The notes under the pieces: model-generated
Database searches by the model: none
What the model saw: the letters and a program-made list of their open reading frames with translations, nothing else
Told to the model about the DNA's origin: nothing
Shown here: one piece after another, positions 10,058 to 18,570 of the stretch
Numbering within the stretch: position 1 is the stretch's first letter
How the letters are laid out: each line of letters starts with the position of its first letter
Made by a program: the position numbers and the translations under genes
Assembly (NCBI RefSeq): GCF_020149935.1
Contig: NZ_CP083757.1
Location: 2,071,501 to 2,135,500, forward strand
Length of the DNA: 64,000 nt
Direction of reading: 5' to 3'
DNA from: Marinilongibacter aquaticus
Lineage (GTDB): Bacteria > Bacteroidota > Bacteroidia > Cytophagales > Spirosomataceae

Positions 10058-10357
10058 CTAAATAATCATGCATAGTTTCTCTCCTTTTAAATACTCCCAA
10101 TCCAGCGGAACTTTCGCTATCTCATCCAAACCCGAAAGCATATCTTCATGTAAAGGTATACAAAGTACATGATAAATGGGGTCTTCTGATACTAGCTCTT
10201 CTATTTTTGCCAACAACTCTTCCTTTTCATACTTACTGAGCACACCAATAAAAACAGAAAGCTGCACTCGTTCCATACCAATTTTTATCAATAATTTAGA
10301 AAGCCGCGTTCTGGCCCGGTTATTTTCAATATCGTAGCAAATAAGGTGAAGCATCAT
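10058..10357 (-). CDS. cas2: Cas2 of the type III-D-like locus
   Basis: A 99-residue protein of the usual Cas2 length. The first strand LHLICYDIENNRARTRLSKLL carries the conserved aspartate, followed by ERVQLSVFIGVL, the second ferredoxin-like strand pair. Cas2 dimers bridge two Cas1 dimers in the spacer-integration complex. The gene overlaps the end of cas1 by a few bases, indicating translational coupling. It is the last protein gene before the leader and array. Two consecutive ATG codons (10357 and 10354) are possible starts. Confidence 0.95.
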   Translation of the reverse strand: MMLHLICYDIENNRARTRLSKLLIKIGMERVQLSVFIGVLSKYEKEELLAKIEELVSEDPIYHVLCIPLHEDMLSGLDEIAKVPLDWEYLKGEKLCMII

Positions 10358-11325
10358 TTCTCTAGTAATAATTTGACAAGCTCCCCGGCAAACCGGAAAA
10401 TGTGATTTTTTCTAGATACCTGGCTCCTATTAAAACGCACCTCCTCATTCAAAAACAAATGAAAGGCGGGTATCATCTCTTTTTTAAGGCTCTTGGATAA
10501 AATGACACCCTCTTTTCTTGTTGAAAACCAGCTGCTTGAATATCCATGCTGATTAAAAAAAACAATAGCAAATTTATCTGCCCAAGCCCTGAATGGTTCT
10601 ATCAAATCATAACTTAGAACAGGTTTCTGGTATTGATCTGCATGAAAGACGCCCAGAGCAGGATCAAGCCCCACTGCATATATGGCAGATTCTACTTGGG
10701 TGTAAAGCATACCATACAAATAGTTAATACTGGCATTGAAGGGGTCCGTAGCCGGATTTCTGGTTCTATTTTCAAACATAAACTCCGCTGGAAGACACAG
10801 AGAAATGCAGTCCCAATATTTTTTGGCAGATGAACCTTCAAGCCCTAGGATAGAAGACCGAATTTCTGATAAGCTACCTTTTAGGCCTCGAATCTTTCCA
10901 ATTGTTTCTTCCAATCCCCTTTCGGTCGAAACAATATCACCTTTAAATCTTTGCTTTCGGTTTTTCAGGTAGCTGAGCAAGCTTATTTGCTCGTGCAATT
11001 TGTGAACAAACAAGGCCTTTACCCAAATCACCCCTTTGCTATCTTCCCCAAAAAGGATTTGTCTTCTACGAATCTCGGCGGCGTTATTAAAACCATCCTT
11101 TCTGAAAATGCCGGTTGTTTTCCCAAAACGGCCTAGAAAATATACTGGAATATCATTTTCTGCTGCAAGGATAAATGCCGAACTATGAATGATACATTTG
11201 GCTGAAATCAAAATGCTGCTAACCCGTGAAGGGCTTATCATTTTTTCCAGCTTTTCGGTCCTTAGATAGAAAACAGAACTTTTAACCAACAAATGAAGAC
11301 CGGTAGTATCTAGCACTAATTGCAT
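10354..11325 (-). CDS. cas1: Cas1 integrase of the type III-D-like locus
   Basis: A 323-residue Cas1 with the three metal-binding positions: glutamate in ILGLEGSSAK, histidine in LGVFHADQYQ, and the acidic pair in YDLIEPFRAW. It integrates prespacers at the leader end of the array together with Cas2. It begins 5 bp after the reverse-transcriptase stop. RT and Cas1 are separate polypeptides here rather than the RT-Cas1 fusion known from other type III loci. It is only distantly similar to the second Cas1 at 35091-36110, consistent with two independent adaptation modules. Confidence 0.95.
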   Translation of the reverse strand: MQLVLDTTGLHLLVKSSVFYLRTEKLEKMISPSRVSSILISAKCIIHSSAFILAAENDIPVYFLGRFGKTTGIFRKDGFNNAAEIRRRQILFGEDSKGVIWVKALFVHKLHEQISLLSYLKNRKQRFKGDIVSTERGLEETIGKIRGLKGSLSEIRSSILGLEGSSAKKYWDCISLCLPAEFMFENRTRNPATDPFNASINYLYGMLYTQVESAIYAVGLDPALGVFHADQYQKPVLSYDLIEPFRAWADKFAIVFFNQHGYSSSWFSTRKEGVILSKSLKKEMIPAFHLFLNEEVRFNRSQVSRKNHIFRFAGELVKLLLEK

Positions 11326-11330
11326 GGAAT

Positions 11331-12380
11331 CTATTTTTTATTGAAAAATGTATAATGCCGATCAAACTCCATCCAGCTTCGGGAATCAAAGTAGCTACTG
11401 CTTTCAGCCTTATCATATCGCTTTTTCAAGTGCACATATTCAGGAGCTTGTTTGCCGTAGATGAAACCTATAAATTCGATATGTCCACTTAGTTGTTGTT
11501 CATATTTTGTCAGATACTCACTGCTTTCAATGCCGTTTATACCCTGAATTTCTTTGGTGTGTTCGTATTTCTGAATCTCCAGACTCACTTTGTCAAGATA
11601 TTTCGGTTCCAAGCCCAACCTATCTCCTAGTTTAACGCCGGTGACTGTCTTTTCCATTTCTGGTGTAAAGAGCCTGGTTTTATTTTCATTGAAAAAGTAA
11701 TCGAACTGAGCCACCACTGCCTTGATAGCCTTTATAGTAAACTCGTTGATCTCCTGATGACCAGAAAAGGTCAAATCATCCGCGAACCGTGTGTAAATAA
11801 GTCGCTTTTCTTTGGCCATCTGCCCAAGTTGATTATCCATCTCCATGACAGCCATATTAGAAAGTACTGGAGATGTAGGTGCCCCCATTGGCAGACGACC
11901 TTTATAGGTCAAAATGGAACAAAGCACTTCAACGCATTCTTTATCGAAAGAAAAGCTGTCACCTCTTAAAATCATCTCCACTTTTTGAGAAGTAACCTGA
12001 TGAAAGAAATCCTTAAAATCCATATTCAGTAGCCAAGGTTTATGCAAATGCCTTTCAGCATTGGTCCTGATATTTCTGCCGGCATGATCGTCATCAAAAC
12101 TAAGCTGAAAGCCATAGGCGGCTTCCGGTCGTATCAGATAGTAAACAGCCTGAAAATAGTCATTGAGAATTTCCTGAATGTACTGTAGAACCGCCACCGG
12201 GTCTTCTATCAATCGCCTTCCTTTACCATCTGGTTTTGGCATAAAAAACTCATTATAATCCGGTTTGTCGGCAATGGCCAGAAGGGCTTTTCTGGGTGTC
12301 TTTAACAGAAAGCACAGTTCTGTAAGAGTATCACATTTAGATACGAGTGAAGCTTTAGTCTGAATGTCCCCAAAAGTCAT
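11331..12380 (-). CDS. CRISPR-associated reverse transcriptase (free-standing)
   Basis: A 349-residue reverse transcriptase with the core motifs in order: KPDGKGRRLIEDP (about 49-61), motif A LNMDFKDFF with D121, motif B LPMGAPTSPVLSN (163-175), catalytic RFADDLTFSG with D201-D202, and VTGVKLGD near the thumb. The FADD box and small size resemble the retron-like/CRISPR-associated clades rather than group II introns; no maturase or endonuclease domain is visible. Position between cas6 and cas1 implies a role in acquiring spacers from RNA, as shown for RT-Cas1 proteins of other type III systems. A perfect palindrome (12390-12408) and an A-G-rich ribosome site lie directly upstream. No msr/msd-like RNA was recognised. 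Confidence 0.93.
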   Translation of the reverse strand: MTFGDIQTKASLVSKCDTLTELCFLLKTPRKALLAIADKPDYNEFFMPKPDGKGRRLIEDPVAVLQYIQEILNDYFQAVYYLIRPEAAYGFQLSFDDDHAGRNIRTNAERHLHKPWLLNMDFKDFFHQVTSQKVEMILRGDSFSFDKECVEVLCSILTYKGRLPMGAPTSPVLSNMAVMEMDNQLGQMAKEKRLIYTRFADDLTFSGHQEINEFTIKAIKAVVAQFDYFFNENKTRLFTPEMEKTVTGVKLGDRLGLEPKYLDKVSLEIQKYEHTKEIQGINGIESSEYLTKYEQQLSGHIEFIGFIYGKQAPEYVHLKKRYDKAESSSYFDSRSWMEFDRHYTFFNKK

Positions 12381-12389
12381 GCAATTCCC

Positions 12390-12408
12390 TGTAAATATGA
12401 TATTTACA
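12390..12408 (-). promoter_or_regulatory. Perfect 19-bp palindrome upstream of RT-cas1-cas2
   Basis: TGTAAATAT-G-ATATTTACA is a perfect inverted repeat with a one-base centre, 10 bp upstream of the reverse-transcriptase ATG and just before its ribosome site. The placement suits an operator for a dimeric repressor controlling the adaptation genes separately from the effector genes. Confidence 0.6.
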
Positions 12409-12430
12409 ATTTAGGAAAATTAAAATAAAG

Positions 12431-12445
12431 TACGTCAAAGAACTT
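12431..12445 (-). promoter_or_regulatory. AAGTTCTTTGACGTA motif, shared with array 2 leader
   Basis: On the minus strand this 15-mer is identical to 37058-37072 in the type I-B leader. In both places it is followed a few bases later by TTATTTTA or TTTATTTTA. It contains TTTG, the Bacteroidota -33 element, and TAAATTGT lies about 22 bp downstream, so it may be the promoter of RT-cas1-cas2. Confidence 0.5.
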
Positions 12446-12472
12446 TATAAAAATTGAGTGATTTATTGTTTA

Positions 12473-13144
12473 TTAATCCCTTCTGATAAGACGGGTGATG
12501 CCGAAGCCTTTGCTTTTGCCCTTGCCCAGCCCAATTCCTTCAGGTAGCATCAGATTTGTTTCAAAAATGGTATCAAAACAAAGGAAGCTCATTTTATTGC
12601 CGGAAGCCTCCAGAGTCTTTGAAGGCCTTTTATCCAGTTGCTTCAAATAGACTGTCAGGTGCCCCCCATCTAAGGTATAGCCCAGACTTTGACAGAGGTT
12701 TAAGAGGTGACCCTTTAAGATGTCTTCTGCCAATTTAACCTTATCCGCCAGTGAAAGCAGTTGACGCCATTTCAAGTAATTTTCAGAATTCAGAGGAAGA
12801 AAATCTTCGATATGATAGGTAGAAAGAGTTTCATAAAGACCCAATTCTGCTTGATGTTCTTCTATAGAATATTCCCTTTTAAAATTTTCAGGTAGTTTAT
12901 TTTCCAATAAAAGAGACTTCAGTACTTTGGTTCCTTCTCCTATTCCGAACAAGGTAGCTTTACGACCATAGCTTCTGTACTGAATCAAAGGGTACCTAAT
13001 GATGTCTTCCCCTTCTTCATCATGATTATGCATGAGGTCATAGGCCCACTCATAAGATTTATTCGTAATTCTTCTTAGCTCACCAATCTCACTTTTGGTG
13101 AAGCGGGCATGGGGGAAGGTGACGGTGAGGGTGGGGAGGGTCAT
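12473..13144 (-). CDS. cas6: Cas6 endoribonuclease of the type III-D-like locus
   Basis: A 223-residue Cas6 of the Bacteroidota Cas6b-like kind. It has a conserved YPLIQYRSYG strand near residue 53, a GIGEGTK loop, and the C-terminal glycine-rich signature EGIGLGKGKSKGFG that binds crRNA in RAMP proteins. It should cut the array 1 transcript within each repeat. The start overlaps the end of the membrane-protein gene upstream by 4 bp. It shares the overall plan (PLIQY, GIGEG, GLGKxxxxGFG) with the second Cas6 at 34411-35085 but differs in sequence, matching the different repeats. Confidence 0.9.
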   Translation of the reverse strand: MTLPTLTVTFPHARFTKSEIGELRRITNKSYEWAYDLMHNHDEEGEDIIRYPLIQYRSYGRKATLFGIGEGTKVLKSLLLENKLPENFKREYSIEEHQAELGLYETLSTYHIEDFLPLNSENYLKWRQLLSLADKVKLAEDILKGHLLNLCQSLGYTLDGGHLTVYLKQLDKRPSKTLEASGNKMSFLCFDTIFETNLMLPEGIGLGKGKSKGFGITRLIRRD

Positions 13145-14112
13145 GAATTCAAGGTATGCTTATATTTAAAATATCTTGTTTTCAAAACATCCAATATTCC
13201 CCTTTCTAGGGTATTGGGTGAGTTGGCATAATTCATTAAATCAAGTTTGCTTCCAGTGCTTACTTCAATACTTTTTGCCGCAGTTTCTAATGATGTTCTT
13301 CCGCTGAAAAATGGTCCAAAATATAGGAATCCAACTTTTTCATCCACCTTAGAAATAAATTCAATTATTGCCTTTTCATATTCAGTATTCTCTGCCCCTC
13401 CTATCCACTTACCAAGAGGCTCTGTATCCTCAAAAATTACAAGGTCATATTCATTTGCTTTATTGATAAGTGAAATATCATAAAAATCAGAAGGTTTTTC
13501 AATTTCATAGACATTTTTGGATTTTTTTTCTTCTTCAATTATTACGTTAAAACGTGATAATGTATTTATAAACAACGGTGGAAATTTTGTTGCCTTAGCA
13601 TTTATTACCAGTATTTTACAAGTATTCATCAGGTTTCTTTCGAAAGAAAATTCTTTAAATTTTGTTTCTAAATCATCTATTCTGGCCGTTGTAACCCTAG
13701 CAACTTCCTCTGCTAACCTCTTTTCTACTTCTACCGGTACTTTCTTATCTATTTCATCCTTAATTTTGGTTGAGTTGTAATGATTAATGCTCCAAAAAGT
13801 AAATAAACCCGTCAGAACACTCGCCAGTATAACCCCAATGTTAAAGTATTTAGTCACTCCATCCACATACGCATCATCCATTTGCTGTCTTAATTCTTCT
13901 ACCGATTTCGTATTAAACAGAATATCCTTTTTAAGCTGGTAGACTGTAGCATCTTCAAGGTCTATGCTGTCGACTTTGTGAGACAAGTCCTCTATGTTGG
14001 CCTTAATAGAGTCAATCATACTCCTTTCAGCACTTTGTGCATACAAAATATTACTAAAACAAAGAATTAAAAAAAATAAAACGCCTGAAGTGTTTTTCTT
14101 TATCCTAGTCAT
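13141..14112 (-). CDS. Membrane-anchored protein with Rossmann-like C-terminal domain
   Basis: A 323-residue protein, no family recognised. Residues 1-26 are a signal peptide or anchor (VLFFLILCFSNILYAQS), 30-85 a heptad-like helical segment, 90-110 a transmembrane helix (GVILASVLTGLFTFWSI), and 113-160 a charged coiled coil. Residues 163-320 form an alpha/beta domain with strands CKILVINAK, YDLVIFEDTE and VGFLYFGPFFSG. With this topology the C-terminal domain is cytoplasmic. The gene sits inside the type III operon, overlapping both neighbours. By analogy with membrane effectors gated by cyclic oligoadenylates (Cam1, Csx23), the Rossmann-like domain could be a nucleotide sensor. That is inference; no CARF motif was identified by eye. 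Confidence 0.75.
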   Translation of the reverse strand: MTRIKKNTSGVLFFLILCFSNILYAQSAERSMIDSIKANIEDLSHKVDSIDLEDATVYQLKKDILFNTKSVEELRQQMDDAYVDGVTKYFNIGVILASVLTGLFTFWSINHYNSTKIKDEIDKKVPVEVEKRLAEEVARVTTARIDDLETKFKEFSFERNLMNTCKILVINAKATKFPPLFINTLSRFNVIIEEEKKSKNVYEIEKPSDFYDISLINKANEYDLVIFEDTEPLGKWIGGAENTEYEKAIIEFISKVDEKVGFLYFGPFFSGRTSLETAAKSIEVSTGSKLDLMNYANSPNTLERGILDVLKTRYFKYKHTLNS

Positions 14113-14290
14113 GAACTCTCAATCTAAGTGAAACAATATTACCAGCTTTACTGATCTGATCAACAGTTACATCCATAACACTTCCCACTTCAACACCATC
14201 CGAATTCCTGCGTTCAGCTATTAAAGGAGTGTCTAACTCATTGTTGTCAATCAATTCTTTGGCCTTCTTAAGTTTTTCATCAATTACCAT
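14105..14290 (-). CDS. Small 61-residue protein inside the type III operon
   Basis: A short acidic/basic protein: an N-terminal helix (DEKLKKAKELIDNNEL) followed by strand-like segments (VGSVMDVTVDQI, NIVSLRLRV). I do not recognise it. It overlaps the start of the membrane-protein gene by 8 bp and begins 14 bp after the large RAMP gene, so it is translated within the operon. Possible roles are a small-subunit substitute (no Csm2/Cmr5-like gene was found here) or a partner of the membrane protein; neither can be decided from sequence. Confidence 0.6.
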   Translation of the reverse strand: MVIDEKLKKAKELIDNNELDTPLIAERRNSDGVEVGSVMDVTVDQISKAGNIVSLRLRVHD

Positions 14291-14304
14291 TGCCTTCAGA
14301 CAAA

Positions 14305-16635
14305 CTAATCATTATTCAAGTTTGCTGAAATTTTAGCGTGCCATTCTTTACCTTTCTCTTCTCCCACCCAGGAGATTATCCTTTTTAGATCATGATCCTG
14401 ATTAATAAACCCTTCTCTATTCCTGTTATTAAGCTTTGCTACAACCTGAACAATTATGGAATAAAGTAACTCTTGCTCATACTCCGGCACCAAATCTAAA
14501 TCAGCCTTTTTTAGCCATCTTGAAATAAGGCTTTGCATAGCTCCCAGGTCTCTACAATTTGTTAGGTTTAAAAGTGCCAACCCATTTGAAAGAGCTTTCT
14601 CTTTTTCCTTGTCTCGTTTAATATCCTCTTGTCTTTTGACTTCTGCAAGTCTTATTTCCCTCTCCTGGTTTTTTAGTTCAGAAATACTTTTATCTATTTC
14701 CTCCTTAAGAAAAGCTATTCTTTCCAAAACAGTCTCGACCACCGCCTTGTTTACAGAATTCATCTTTAAGTACCGAATGGAGTCATTCTGAATTGTACCT
14801 TGGGGAGTTATAGCAACGTCTTTCTGTACAAATACACTGAACCGCGGAAGTCCTTTAAGTTGTCTTCCATTTCCCCTTTCAGTTAAACCTTTAAAATCAG
14901 CCAAAGGCATGTACTTAAGTTTTTCAGAGCTGGTTGGACTGGCCATAGCAATGAGTTCTTTGAGTTGTTCAGAGCCGATCCAGTCTGAAACTTTTTGGGA
15001 CATATATGCCTCAAACTTTTTAATATAAAAGTTAGCTTCTTTAGGTGCTATGGAATCTGTCTTAATTTCATTTAATTGTATTTTACATTTACCAAATCCT
15101 AAAGGCTTAGCCATTCCAAGACTATGAAAGCAATTATTTTGGCCATGAAAAGTTAATGCGGAAAGTAATGCACCTAACTCTACCTCTTTCAGGTTGTTGA
15201 AAAGTATTTTACCAGTGAATTTGCAGCCCTTGGCAAGTGGATTTATCGTTGTTGTAAGTTTTCCCGGGATTTCAGTTTCAGAACTCAAATCTGGCTGATT
15301 CTCAGCTTTTATCGGATACCTTTTCCTTCCACTGATTTCTCCATCACTAAAAGTCAAATATTCTCCCAAAACTCCATTGGGATTGGTGATTTTCTGATCA
15401 ATATAAAAAGGATAGTATGAAGCTTTTGGCGACCCTAAAACGAGATGAAGCGGGGAATTTCTATACAATCTCGCCTCATTGCTTAAAAACAGATGCTCAA
15501 AATGTATACGGCCCTTTTTCTTGACTTCTCGAATATCTCCAAAAATGGCATCACAAAAGTCGATGCCGCCAACCTCGCGATGCCGTTCTGGTAAAACCTC
15601 TTCTACACTCTTTTCAAAAGGTATCTTATAAAGCATAGACAAGCCGAAGTGTAAGACTTCATTATCTCGTACCGTAACAAAAACGGGTATTTCCTCTCCC
15701 CTGCCCAAGGACTTTTTCCAGTAGCTCCAATCAGGGGAATAGCCGTTAGGGTTATCATCATGCTGTCCCATCAAAAAATTAACAACCTGGGGGTGAAATT
15801 TCTCCTGGCCCTTGTCAAATGTACTTCTAAATGTTACTACTTCTTCTGATCGCGAATTATTCCAGAAGATGAACTCATACCTTTTTCCTCTGTTATTTTG
15901 TGGATTTTGAAAGTCATCTTTTCTTACGGAAGATTGCCCTGTAAGAACTAAAACCCCTCTTTTCTCTTCACCGTCAACAAACCTTTTATATAATGTCTTT
16001 CCAAATACATTATTAGCAATTTCCTCAAAAGATTCAATACTAAAATCAATCTTTCCATTGATTACCTTTCCCGCTTTTTCATACTTAAAAAGAGCAGACT
16101 TATGTTCGTCCGAATTAGAATCGTAGAGCCCATTATTATTATCAAAAAAATCACATAAACTTTGGTTTATAAACCGGTGTTCTATTCTTCCTGGCTTTCT
16201 GGTATTATACCTTATTTTAAATCCGTCTTGTGTCTTGCTTAGCCATCCACCTTTCACATGTGCAAAACTTAATTTATTATAGATACCCGGATTATTCCAG
16301 TCCCTGTGATTGAATTTATAGTTATTATAAAATCGAAGCCGGGAAAAAGATAATATCTCGAGAACATTGGCAATTTCCCCTTTCAAACTACTTCCTGGCA
16401 TGAAATAGCGGCCATTTTTCTGTGGAAAAAGCATCTGAGTAAAACCATTACTTGCAGGAATAGGAATTTCCTTTCCTCCTATAAATATTGGCGATTCTGC
16501 CTCTATTTGAACTTGAATTTCACCTGAAACAGAATCAATATATGGCACATCATGCGATATAAACTCTCCCCATTCAGTAAATACAACCTCTTTATTTAGG
16601 GGAACAAAATTATACGGGGCTCTTACATCGGGCAT
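14305..16635 (-). CDS. Large RAMP protein, TIGR03986-like
   Basis: A 776-residue RAMP-superfamily protein. Near the N-terminus are a PIFIGGKEIPIPASNG segment and YFMPGSSLKGEIANVLE, the loop typical of Cas7-like RAMPs. Around residues 500-530 is a glycine-rich HSLGMAKPLGFGKCK crRNA-binding type loop. A charged coiled coil occupies about 640-690 (KEEIDKSISELKNQEREIR). The combination matches what I know of the TIGR03986 family found in type III-D loci. It should form part of the crRNA-bound backbone. It follows the Csx19-like gene by 7 bp. At least two RAMP modules appear to be fused, which explains the length. Confidence 0.8.
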   Translation of the reverse strand: MPDVRAPYNFVPLNKEVVFTEWGEFISHDVPYIDSVSGEIQVQIEAESPIFIGGKEIPIPASNGFTQMLFPQKNGRYFMPGSSLKGEIANVLEILSFSRLRFYNNYKFNHRDWNNPGIYNKLSFAHVKGGWLSKTQDGFKIRYNTRKPGRIEHRFINQSLCDFFDNNNGLYDSNSDEHKSALFKYEKAGKVINGKIDFSIESFEEIANNVFGKTLYKRFVDGEEKRGVLVLTGQSSVRKDDFQNPQNNRGKRYEFIFWNNSRSEEVVTFRSTFDKGQEKFHPQVVNFLMGQHDDNPNGYSPDWSYWKKSLGRGEEIPVFVTVRDNEVLHFGLSMLYKIPFEKSVEEVLPERHREVGGIDFCDAIFGDIREVKKKGRIHFEHLFLSNEARLYRNSPLHLVLGSPKASYYPFYIDQKITNPNGVLGEYLTFSDGEISGRKRYPIKAENQPDLSSETEIPGKLTTTINPLAKGCKFTGKILFNNLKEVELGALLSALTFHGQNNCFHSLGMAKPLGFGKCKIQLNEIKTDSIAPKEANFYIKKFEAYMSQKVSDWIGSEQLKELIAMASPTSSEKLKYMPLADFKGLTERGNGRQLKGLPRFSVFVQKDVAITPQGTIQNDSIRYLKMNSVNKAVVETVLERIAFLKEEIDKSISELKNQEREIRLAEVKRQEDIKRDKEKEKALSNGLALLNLTNCRDLGAMQSLISRWLKKADLDLVPEYEQELLYSIIVQVVAKLNNRNREGFINQDHDLKRIISWVGEEKGKEWHAKISANLNND

Positions 16636-16642
16636 ATTTCCG

Positions 16643-17068
16643 TTATTTTTCTAATCCAACAAATAATTTAAAAACAGGGTAATACGACTCAAAACCGGGA
16701 GAAGTCACAGATTCCTGAAGTTGATAAACCTGGCGAAATTTTAGTTTTTTAATAATGGATTTTGCAAAGCCAGGCACTTCAAGGTCCTTTTCATCTGTCC
16801 TAAATTTTCCATCAATAAAGTCCGCGTGCTTATGAATATAGAGCTTTTCTTCTCCATCTACATTTCGTACCCATAGACTCTTACCGGCGGTAGCAGAATA
16901 AAGTAGGGCTTCCTGAATTTTACTGAAAGGCCGCTCGTTTGAATACAAATCAGAAAGGTTTGTAATAGCCTTATTTTTATAGACCTTCGGTTCTTTGCCT
17001 TCTATCATCCAGATATAGCCTTCCCAGTCTGTATGCTTATCCAATTCTGTCTGTAACATCTCTTTCAT
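16643..17068 (-). CDS. Csx19-like small type III-D protein
   Basis: A 141-residue protein with mixed alpha/beta character. The central IQEALLYSATAGKSLWVRN and the preceding WEGYIWMIEG resemble the 'xxxxLFxxxxxLxLWR' pattern of the TIGR03984 (Csx19) family that accompanies Csx10 in type III-D operons. Similarity is weak and the assignment leans on context. It is wedged between two RAMP genes; its start overlaps the upstream stop by one base. Its function in the complex is not established; it may be a structural subunit. Confidence 0.5.
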   Translation of the reverse strand: MKEMLQTELDKHTDWEGYIWMIEGKEPKVYKNKAITNLSDLYSNERPFSKIQEALLYSATAGKSLWVRNVDGEEKLYIHKHADFIDGKFRTDEKDLEVPGFAKSIIKKLKFRQVYQLQESVTSPGFESYYPVFKLFVGLEK

Positions 17069-18570
17069 TATGCAATTTCTTTTCCGGTTAAAATCCCATG
17101 GCCACGACTTACTTTACCCCCTATTGGTAGCCTGCCATTCAATAAATCGGCCAGGGCTTTTTTGAAGTTCTCATTTTCAAGGACGTTTATATCTCCTTTG
17201 ATTTCTAATTGAGCAGAGTCAAACGTAAAGGCTTTTTCAGAAAACAGAGCACCTTCCGTGTCAACAGTACCACCCGTGTAGCGGTCTATTTTATTGTGCA
17301 TAAATAAAAGTTCCTGATAATCACCTTCTTTAATCCATATATCTTTAATAATAACCTTGCCCGTTTTTCCCTGATCTTCTTCCCCTTTTTTCGCTTTGCC
17401 GAAAACATTAGCCAAGTCTTCATTTTCTCTGGTAACAAAGTCTTCATATAGATTGTCCAGATCAAAAGACATGGCTTTTACTTCTTCCAATTGTTTTTCC
17501 AGGGTCTCTTTCTGTTTCTCTAATTCTTCAATAGTATCACCTGGCACAAAATCATTCAAACCTAATGATGTCAGCTTTTCATTTACCAATTGTTCTTCCG
17601 CACCCTCCAAAATACCTTCGATGGTAATCCCATTACTTTTGTTTACATAAAATGCCATACGATGGGCCAGGGCTCCCTTGATACTGGTACCTGGTACTAC
17701 TATGGCGTTCTTCCATATAGGCTTTTTCTCTTCATCCCAGCATATAAATTCTTCCTGATAGTTGGCGTCATCAGTTTCGTAATCTCCGTAACCAGAGCCC
17801 AAATGAATAAAGGAATCTGCGGCTGATAATTCATACTTTTTTGACTCAAAAGCATATTCCGGTTCATCTTCTTTATTCTTTTTCACACCCGAATAACTAT
17901 TTGACTCAGGAATAGGGAAGTTCAAATCAACGGAAAGGTCAAGCCAGGCATCCAGGTCTTTAGGCAGCACATATTTGCGTTCCTGGCACTCTATTACCTT
18001 TATTTCTCCCAAGCCGTCATACTGCCCCGAACCCAGATAGAAGTCATTGTCATGGAAAGCGTTCAATATGTCTTTCCACTCCTTATCATTTTCTTCTTCG
18101 AGTTCAAGAAGCAGCTCAAACTTAAACCGGCTTCCTTTATACACTACTTCCTGATCATACAAACGACCATCAATAGCGGCTCCCCGGTGATCAATGGCTA
18201 CATGAGGCCTTATAGGCAGATTTTCATATTTATGCCGGAAAACCTCCTCCAATTTTGAGGTATCTAAAGTCTGATACACCCGCTCTCCATCAAACAAGAA
18301 GGCATCAGAGACGATGACATGACTTCCCTTGGCCTGTATTTCCTCATTCCCTACCGGAATTTCCCGATCGGGTTCATCTCCAAACAAAGTACTCCCAGAG
18401 AGCTTTTGCCGTAAGAAACCCGTTATACCCGTAGAAGGTATAAAAGGGAGGCCGTTAAAGTCACGCTGAACCGGATTGTCTTGCTCCAGCATTAACGAAT
18501 CCGTCCCAATAGCCAAAGGTGTTTTTGCTTCTATCAAGAAACGGGCAATGTATCTGTATTTATACTTCAT
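17068..18570 (-). CDS. Double-RAMP (Cas7-Cas7-like) protein
   Basis: About 500 residues with two RAMP modules. Module one has DNPVQRDFNGLPFIPSTG then ITGFLRQKL; module two has IVVPGTSIKGALAHRM. The first carries an aspartate at the position used by Csm3 to cleave target RNA (DNPVQRD). A charged helical insertion (EKQKETLEKQLEEVKA) lies after module two, and the C-terminus has a glycine-rich IGGKVSRGHGIL loop. I chose the ATG at 18570, preceded by AAGGAGA, rather than 18594. The gene overlaps csx10 by about 10 bp. The fusion of two Cas7-like units is reminiscent of type III-D/III-E evolution. Confidence 0.85.
   Translation of the reverse strand: MKYKYRYIARFLIEAKTPLAIGTDSLMLEQDNPVQRDFNGLPFIPSTGITGFLRQKLSGSTLFGDEPDREIPVGNEEIQAKGSHVIVSDAFLFDGERVYQTLDTSKLEEVFRHKYENLPIRPHVAIDHRGAAIDGRLYDQEVVYKGSRFKFELLLELEEENDKEWKDILNAFHDNDFYLGSGQYDGLGEIKVIECQERKYVLPKDLDAWLDLSVDLNFPIPESNSYSGVKKNKEDEPEYAFESKKYELSAADSFIHLGSGYGDYETDDANYQEEFICWDEEKKPIWKNAIVVPGTSIKGALAHRMAFYVNKSNGITIEGILEGAEEQLVNEKLTSLGLNDFVPGDTIEELEKQKETLEKQLEEVKAMSFDLDNLYEDFVTRENEDLANVFGKAKKGEEDQGKTGKVIIKDIWIKEGDYQELLFMHNKIDRYTGGTVDTEGALFSEKAFTFDSAQLEIKGDINVLENENFKKALADLLNGRLPIGGKVSRGHGILTGKEIA

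Noticed and set aside
11331-12380. Retron with msr/msd RNA
   Set aside because: The RT is retron-like but lies between cas6 and cas1, and no inverted-repeat-bounded msr/msd region was seen in the 92-bp gap upstream.
14305-18570. Type III-E gRAMP/Cas7-11
   Set aside because: RAMP modules are spread over several separate proteins and Cas10 is present, which excludes the single-protein III-E architecture.
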